Translations under genes and position numbers: made by a program
Assembly: GCA_934546725.1 (NCBI GenBank)
Contig: CAKTED010000034.1
Span: forward strand, 1-10,324
Source of the DNA: an uncultured Oscillospiraceae bacterium
Lineage (GTDB): Bacteria; Bacillota; Clostridia; Oscillospirales; Oscillospiraceae
DNA length: 10,324 nt
Direction: 5' to 3'
In this document: one piece after another, positions 6,982 to 10,324 of the stretch
Numbering within the stretch: the first letter of the stretch is position 1
Layout: each line of letters begins with the position of its first letter
The notes under the pieces: generated by a model
Told to the model about the DNA's origin: nothing
What the model saw: the letters and a program-made list of their open reading frames with translations, nothing else
Databases searched by the model: none

Positions 6982-7039
6982 GGTGATATCCTTTCTGCTT
7001 TTGTTTTATGATTGAATCAGTAAAGCTGAATTTGCCCTG

Positions 7040-7540
7040 TTATGCGAATAATTCGTGTATCTTCGTTGCGATTCGTTGACCGAAAAGGCGGCAGTTGGCT
7101 TCATGCTCACGCATTCGTTCCCGAACAACAGCAGGACCGATATGAACAGGGGGCCGGCCATAATCAATGCCGGAAGAATAAATCAGCATTCCGTAGACGA
7201 GCAGGTGATTATAAATGGTCATAATAGCCAGCTCCGCGCCGCCGCCGTTGGGGCTGTTTTCCGTGGCAAACGCGGAACCGATTTTCCCGCCGAAGCCGTA
7301 CTGCGCTCCGCGTGTGTCGAACCATTTCTTCATCTGCCAGCACATATTGGCATAGTATGTAGGCGTACCGAAAATAACCGCTTTGCTTTCCTGTATGAAA
7401 GCCACGTCCCAGTTTTCTTCATCCTTGATGTTAAAGCTTTTGACATCGGTGTCTGCCACAGAGGCAGCGCCTGCCGCTATATATCCGGCAGCGGCTTCGG
7501 TGGTTCCTGTTTCACTGTAAAATATGATGCTGATCTTCAC
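7040..7540 (-). CDS. Flavodoxin / NAD(P)H-dependent FMN oxidoreductase-like protein
   Basis: This 166-residue protein has the flavodoxin fold. The N-terminal strand and FMN-phosphate loop read IIFYSETGTTEAAA, the second loop is VIFGTPTYYANMCWQMKKWFD, and a third flavin-contact region contains ATENSPNGGGAELA. It resembles WrbA-like or multimeric flavodoxin proteins that carry electrons or reduce quinones and metal complexes. The chosen start is GTG at 7540: a strong GGGAGGT lies at 7547-7553 with six bases of spacing, whereas the longer TTG start would place that site inside the coding region. It is the first gene of the importer operon and is preceded by a leader of about 300 nt. Context suggests reductive release of imported metal from its chelate, but this is inference. 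Confidence 0.88.
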   Translation of the reverse strand: MKISIIFYSETGTTEAAAGYIAAGAASVADTDVKSFNIKDEENWDVAFIQESKAVIFGTPTYYANMCWQMKKWFDTRGAQYGFGGKIGSAFATENSPNGGGAELAIMTIYNHLLVYGMLIYSSGIDYGRPPVHIGPAVVRERMREHEANCRLFGQRIATKIHELFA

Positions 7541-7594
7541 TGCAATACCTCCCAAAAGATTGGCGGGGATAATTCAATGACCCCATGAACACAG

Positions 7595-7641
7595 CAAAAA
7601 AAGCAGACTCATATTTTCGCTCTTTGGCGAGAGAAAATATG
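7595..7641 (-). terminator. Terminator-like hairpin in the leader (candidate attenuator)
   Basis: Arms 7610-7622 and 7629-7641 pair over 13 positions with one mismatch around a 6-nt loop. The outer eight base pairs come from CATATTTT against AAAATATG. Reading on the minus strand, the stem is followed after eight bases by seven consecutive T residues. Outer bases AGCA/TGCT could lengthen the stem with an internal bulge and bring it up to the T-tract. It sits before the first gene of the operon rather than after one, so it would terminate conditionally. Confidence 0.5.
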
Positions 7642-7735
7642 ACATGCTGTCGCTCTGTAACTATTTGCAATGTTAAACTGGATTTTATGCTTTTCATGAT
7701 CTCTTCCGCTCGTACGGGCTGACCATAACATGAAT

Positions 7736-7767
7736 TTCAGCCGATTTGAAATATGAAATCAGCTGAA
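7736..7767 (-). repeat. 12-bp inverted repeat / RNA hairpin in the leader
   Basis: The minus strand reads TTCAGCTGATTT, an 8-nt loop CATATTTC, and AAATCGGCTGAA. All twelve positions pair in RNA, with one U-G wobble that would be a C-A mismatch if transcribed from the plus strand. This asymmetry suggests that the structure matters in minus-strand RNA. Its loop sequence resembles the arm of the downstream terminator-like hairpin and could in principle pair with it. Confidence 0.5.
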
Positions 7768-7841
7768 GCGGCTTTTCTGCTCTTCGGAATTTTTCGTGTT
7801 TTTGATTTTGTCCTTCCGGTATACCTCCTTACACCCTGCCA

Positions 7842-7870
7842 ATTATACCAGCTGACTCTGCGCCGCGGAA
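7842..7870 (-). promoter_or_regulatory. Extended -10 promoter for the importer operon
   Basis: On the minus strand TGGTATAAT (7842-7850) is a perfect -10 with the TGn extension. The hexamer 17 nt upstream (TTCCGC, 7865-7870) is a poor -35, which extended -10 promoters tolerate. Transcription should begin near 7835. Upstream DNA (7885-7918) is AT-rich and includes a TTTGAAA/TTTCAAA dyad (7891-7897 and 7912-7918) that might aid polymerase or bind a regulator. Confidence 0.55.
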
Positions 7871-7953
7871 GCCGGGGTGGGGGATATTTTTTTGAAAATG
7901 TATATTTTTCGTTTCAAAGCTTTTTCGGGACGGCGGATTGCAGAGCAAACAAG

Positions 7954-7987
7954 CAGGAACAGCTTGGCTTTTGCCAAGCTGTTCCTG
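7954..7987 (-). terminator. Perfect 15-bp hairpin downstream of the patatin-like gene
   Basis: Arms 7954-7968 (CAGGAACAGCTTGGC) and 7973-7987 are exact complements around a four-base loop. The hairpin lies 83 nt past the stop of the patatin-like gene and upstream of the importer promoter, so it probably ends the right-hand operon. The tract following it on the minus strand (CTTGTTTG) is T-rich but broken, so termination may not be complete. No tail of T residues follows on the plus strand. Confidence 0.65.
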
Positions 7988-8069
7988 AATGAAATATGCA
8001 GTCAGCCTTGTGCGATGCTGTTCTCAGCGGTCTTGCAAGGGTGAGGTTATAATATGAATATGTGAAGAG

Positions 8070-8975
8070 TTACAGCTTCAAATACTCTGATATGGCAGGC
8101 AGCAAATGCCTGGTGTCTTCAAAACCGAGTCTGTACAGAGCGCCGAGCTTCTCCATGTCGCCCTCAAGGCGGCTTGCTGTAACTGGCTGAGATGGAGATA
8201 TTACGAAAACTCGCCCCGACGCCTCGAGTGCATCCGTGCGGTCACAGAGGGCGTTATAGCGCTCGCTTTCCTCGAGCAGAGCGGCAAGAAGCATGGGATA
8301 CCTTTTGCTGTAGAATTTGCGCTTGAGCCGCCTGGAGCGTTCGCTCTCGGGTGGCCGGCGAAAGGCTTTTTCGCGGGAGCGGACGAGAATTATTTTGGAG
8401 TAGCCCTGCGCAAGCGCCCAGTCAATTGGGATCTTGCTGCTGCACCCGCCGTCCAAATATGGGATGCCGTTTATCATAACGGGCTTTGAGACTATCGGCA
8501 TGCTTGCCGAGGCCTGAATGGCTCTGTAAATATCGCCGCAGCTTTTCTCGAAATATTCCGGGCGGCCGGTCAGACAGTTTGTGGCGCAGGCGACAAAGCG
8601 GCGGGGGGAGGAGAGAAAGGCTTCCATATCAAACGGAAGTTCCTCGCCGAGCGTGTTGAAAACAAAGTCGAAGCCGATGATGCCGCGGTCATGTATGAGC
8701 GGCCTGAGACCGACATAGCGGCCGTCGTGCCGGTATGTGAGGTTTATCGTGCCAGCGCGGCCGATCTCTCCGGCGGCATAGTTCAGCCCGTTCATCGCTC
8801 CGGCCGAAACGCCGACGGTACACTCAAGGTTTATGCCGCCGAGCATCAGCGAGTCGATAACGCCGCTGGTGTAAACTCCGCGAAACGCGCCGCCCTCAAG
8901 CACGAGACAGCCGCCGCTTACGCCGCCTGCGGCGCGGCCGTGAGGAATATCGGAAAGCTTTGAATATTTCTTCAT
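8070..8975 (-). CDS. Patatin-like phospholipase / serine hydrolase family protein
   Basis: This 301-residue protein has the patatin catalytic set: the oxyanion loop GGAFRG (28-33), the nucleophile elbow GVSAG with Ser57, and the catalytic aspartate Asp175 in YLDGG. The Ser-Asp dyad is therefore intact. It also has ASASMPIVSKPV before the DGG motif, as in the YjjU-type bacterial branch. No signal peptide is seen, so it should act in the cytoplasm as an acyl hydrolase on lipids or other esters. Its ATG lies three bases after the stop of the iron-sulfur subunit, indicating co-transcription with the molybdenum enzyme. The ribosome site is modest (AAGG about ten bases upstream). The link to the molybdenum enzyme is unexplained. 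It may supply an esterase activity or simply share a promoter. Confidence 0.92.
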   Translation of the reverse strand: MKKYSKLSDIPHGRAAGGVSGGCLVLEGGAFRGVYTSGVIDSLMLGGINLECTVGVSAGAMNGLNYAAGEIGRAGTINLTYRHDGRYVGLRPLIHDRGIIGFDFVFNTLGEELPFDMEAFLSSPRRFVACATNCLTGRPEYFEKSCGDIYRAIQASASMPIVSKPVMINGIPYLDGGCSSKIPIDWALAQGYSKIILVRSREKAFRRPPESERSRRLKRKFYSKRYPMLLAALLEESERYNALCDRTDALEASGRVFVISPSQPVTASRLEGDMEKLGALYRLGFEDTRHLLPAISEYLKL

Positions 8976-8978
8976 GGC

Positions 8979-9794
8979 TCAGGCCTTATGTTCGAGCGGT
9001 ATGTCGCCGAGATTTACGCAGTTTTTGGAGCGCAGGGAGTTGAAAACCTTTATTTCAAAGCCCTTTGCCTCGATGACAAGGTCAAAAACGCCGACGGGCA
9101 GGTCGTTGAACCAGAAGTCTCCGTATTCGTCGCTCTCGGTCTGCCAGAGCTTGCCGCAGCAGTTGAGGCGGCACTTCGCGCCGATTATGACCTCCTTTTC
9201 GACGGGATCATATACGGTACCGGCAATGAATTTGCCGGGGATATTGCGGTAATATACGCGCGGGGAGGAGCCGGTCTCGGGCAGAAGCACGTCCGCGCCC
9301 TCTATCCAGTCCTGCATATCCTCCTCTTCACCGAAATGCATTGCGTCGGTGGGGCAGGCCTCCACGCAGCGGGGAAGCTTCGCGCCGTGATCGAGCAGAT
9401 GCGCGCAGCCGGTACATTTCTGAGCCAGGTTCAGCTCGGGATTATAATATATCGCGCCGTAGGGGCAGGCGGATACACAGCTTTTGCAGCCGCTGCACTT
9501 ATCCGGCGAAATGATGACAAGACCGTCGCCGCGGCGGCTTATGGCACCCTCGGAGCATGCCGCCATGCAGGCGGCATTGCGGCAATGGTTGCAGAGGCGG
9601 GAAATATAATGTATGCGAACCTTGGGAATGGTGCCCTGAGGGTGGTCCTCAACGCGGCACCAGAACTGTCCGATCTTCGGCTGGGGCTTTGCATAGGGGC
9701 TCCAGTCGTTGCCGACGTGCTCGTCCTTGCAGGCAAGCTGACAGTTATAACAGCCGGAGCAGCGGGCAACGTCTATAAAAAATGCTTTTCCCAT
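8979..9794 (-). CDS. Iron-sulfur subunit of a molybdopterin enzyme, pyrogallol transhydroxylase BthL-like
   Basis: The 271-residue protein is a ferredoxin-type electron-transfer subunit. Sixteen cysteines fall into four groups: 12/15/18/22, 68/71/76/80, 100/103/106/110 and 127/130/143/147, the DmsB/PsrB pattern, enough for up to four [4Fe-4S] clusters. After the clusters, residues of about 189-268 form a transthyretin-like (carboxypeptidase-regulatory-like) beta domain: FIAGTVYDP, TESDEYGDFWFNDLPVGVFDL and a final NLGDIPL. That extra domain is characteristic of the small subunit of pyrogallol-phloroglucinol transhydroxylase rather than of DMSO reductase or formate dehydrogenase. The start at 9794 (MGKAFFIDV) is preferred over an open extension to 9848 because AAAGGA lies nine bases upstream and homology begins there. 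There is no Tat or Sec signal. It follows the large-subunit gene by 23 nt. The substrate may differ from pyrogallol. Confidence 0.9.
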   Translation of the reverse strand: MGKAFFIDVARCSGCYNCQLACKDEHVGNDWSPYAKPQPKIGQFWCRVEDHPQGTIPKVRIHYISRLCNHCRNAACMAACSEGAISRRGDGLVIISPDKCSGCKSCVSACPYGAIYYNPELNLAQKCTGCAHLLDHGAKLPRCVEACPTDAMHFGEEEDMQDWIEGADVLLPETGSSPRVYYRNIPGKFIAGTVYDPVEKEVIIGAKCRLNCCGKLWQTESDEYGDFWFNDLPVGVFDLVIEAKGFEIKVFNSLRSKNCVNLGDIPLEHKA

Positions 9795-9817
9795 GTGACA
9801 GCATCCTTTCAAGCTTT

Positions 9818-10324
9818 TTATTTGTTGATGAGCCAGCCGTCGAGGCAAACTCCGGCGGCGGGATCGACCTTTCTTGCAAAGGCCTCGGGATAATCGCGCT
9901 TCCAGCCCTCCATTTCCTCGTCCGTCACCTTCTCGACCTCTGCAAGGAAGCCCGAAACGGCCATGCCGGTGGCGTTTTTGGAGGTGGGCGCGGTGGGAGT
10001 TATGGTGTTTATGGCACCGCCGCGGTCAAGCCAGCCGGGGATGATGGGATCGAGGCGCGCTCCGTGGTCGACATAGCATACGCCGGGCATGAGGCGTTCC
10101 GTTACATATGCGCCGCAGAGAACGATACCGCGCTCGTTGAAGACCTTGACGATGTCGCCGTGCCTTATACCGCGCTTTTCGGCCTCTACGGGGTTCATCC
10201 ACACAGGCTCGTACTGATAGCCGTCCTTCGCGCGGATCTTCATGGTTTCGACCTCGCGGTTCCAGATTATATCGTCGCACTGGGCGTGCATGCGCCAGCG
10301 TCCGTGATTGGACATGCAGAGCAG
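9818..10324 (-). CDS. Molybdopterin oxidoreductase large subunit, C-terminal part (pyrogallol transhydroxylase AthL-like), truncated by window edge
   Basis: The frame is open to the right edge, so only the last 168 codons are present and the true start lies outside. What remains is the molybdopterin-dinucleotide-binding C-terminal domain: SNHGRWRMHAQCDDI, EPVWMNPVEAEKRGIRHGD, VKVFNERG and CGAYVTERLMPGVCYVDHGA. The stretch ARLDPIIPGWLDRGGAIN followed by TPTAPTSKNATGMAVSGFL closely follows my memory of the transhydroxylase large subunit, with which the neighbouring small subunit agrees. These enzymes belong to the DMSO-reductase family and bind bis-pyranopterin Mo. Transhydroxylase moves a hydroxyl group between phenols without net redox change. 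Related gut enzymes dehydroxylate catechols, so the reaction cannot be settled without the catalytic domain, which is missing. An internal ATG at 10315 is not the start. Confidence 0.88.
   Translation of the reverse strand: MLCMSNHGRWRMHAQCDDIIWNREVETMKIRAKDGYQYEPVWMNPVEAEKRGIRHGDIVKVFNERGIVLCGAYVTERLMPGVCYVDHGARLDPIIPGWLDRGGAINTITPTAPTSKNATGMAVSGFLAEVEKVTDEEMEGWKRDYPEAFARKVDPAAGVCLDGWLINK

Larger units (their letters stand above)
7541..7835 (-). promoter_or_regulatory. Long structured 5' leader of the importer operon, possible attenuator or riboswitch
   Basis: Between the predicted transcription start near 7835 and the GTG at 7540 lie roughly 295 nt without a convincing gene. On the minus strand this leader contains a 12-bp hairpin (7736-7767), a long AT-rich hairpin (7610-7641) followed by a run of seven T residues (7595-7601), and then the GGGAGGT site of the flavodoxin-like gene. 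The order 'upstream structure, terminator-like stem, first gene' is that of a regulated leader. I do not recognise a known riboswitch class in it. Two short overlapping open frames also lie here (7694-7822 and 7512-7697). Confidence 0.45.

Noticed and set aside
7541..7555. TTG start giving five extra residues on the flavodoxin-like protein
   Set aside because: The GGGAGGT ribosome site would lie inside the coding sequence. The GTG at 7540 has ideal spacing from it and starts directly with the first flavodoxin strand.
7812..7840. Possible FMN-type riboswitch, because the minus strand begins GGCAGGGTGTAA
   Set aside because: The short match is not followed by the other conserved FMN-element segments, and no riboflavin gene is present.
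9795..9848. 18-codon N-terminal extension of the iron-sulfur subunit
   Set aside because: It overlaps the large-subunit coding end and contains the AAAGGA ribosome site. The family begins at MGKAFFIDV.
8988..9893. Plus-strand open frame of 301 codons opposite the iron-sulfur subunit
   Set aside because: The minus strand carries sixteen ordered cysteines, a transthyretin-like domain and a good ribosome site. The plus frame is an Ala/Gly-rich shadow with no recognisable motif and no upstream site.

Overview
The window looks like chromosomal DNA from an anaerobic Clostridia-type Firmicute, possibly an Oscillospiraceae-like gut or sediment organism. The clues are an S-layer-homology (SLH) protein of the clostridial type, several lipoproteins with clean lipoboxes, strong AGGAGG-type ribosome binding sites, and strictly anaerobic enzyme families. 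No rRNA, tRNA, CRISPR array, insertion sequence or integrase is visible. The organism call is an inference from protein families and was not checked by database search.

Region A (1-3295, plus strand, GC-rich) is a tightly coupled operon whose start lies upstream of the window. It encodes a secreted, C-terminally membrane-anchored protein (molybdopterin-oxidoreductase-like fold plus Ig-like domain and Pro-rich spacer), a MotA/TolQ/ExbB-type proton channel, a DUF2149 protein resembling ExbD, and a lipoprotein with a second molybdopterin-oxidoreductase-like fold. The first four genes overlap by 4, 4 and 11 nt. A small SLH protein follows. ExbB + DUF2149 pairs are known beside CobN-like chelatase genes (Bacteroidetes hmu heme loci, methanogen loci), so this may be the energised, surface-exposed half of a tetrapyrrole or metal-chelate handling system in an apparently single-membrane cell. 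A perfect 16-bp hairpin at 3357-3394 separates it from the convergent genes to the right.

Region B (3418-7850, minus strand, visibly less GC-rich) is one transcription unit, read right to left: flavodoxin-like protein, substrate-binding lipoprotein, FecCD-type permease, ATPase, FmdE-family metal-binding protein. It looks like a metal-chelate (siderophore, heme, corrinoid or similar) importer with a flavoprotein and a cysteine/histidine-rich accessory protein that could release and hold the metal. It is preceded by an extended -10 promoter and a leader of about 300 nt with two strong hairpins, one terminator-like, suggesting conditional attenuation.

Region C (8070-10324, minus strand, GC-rich) is the 3' part of another operon: the C-terminal end of a large molybdopterin subunit, a four-motif iron-sulfur subunit with a C-terminal transthyretin-like domain, and a patatin-like hydrolase. 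The first two match the architecture of pyrogallol-phloroglucinol transhydroxylase (AthL/BthL), which points to anaerobic metabolism of phenolic compounds. A perfect 15-bp hairpin at 7954-7987 lies downstream of the patatin gene.

The modules may be linked by metal or cofactor supply, but nothing in the sequence proves it.
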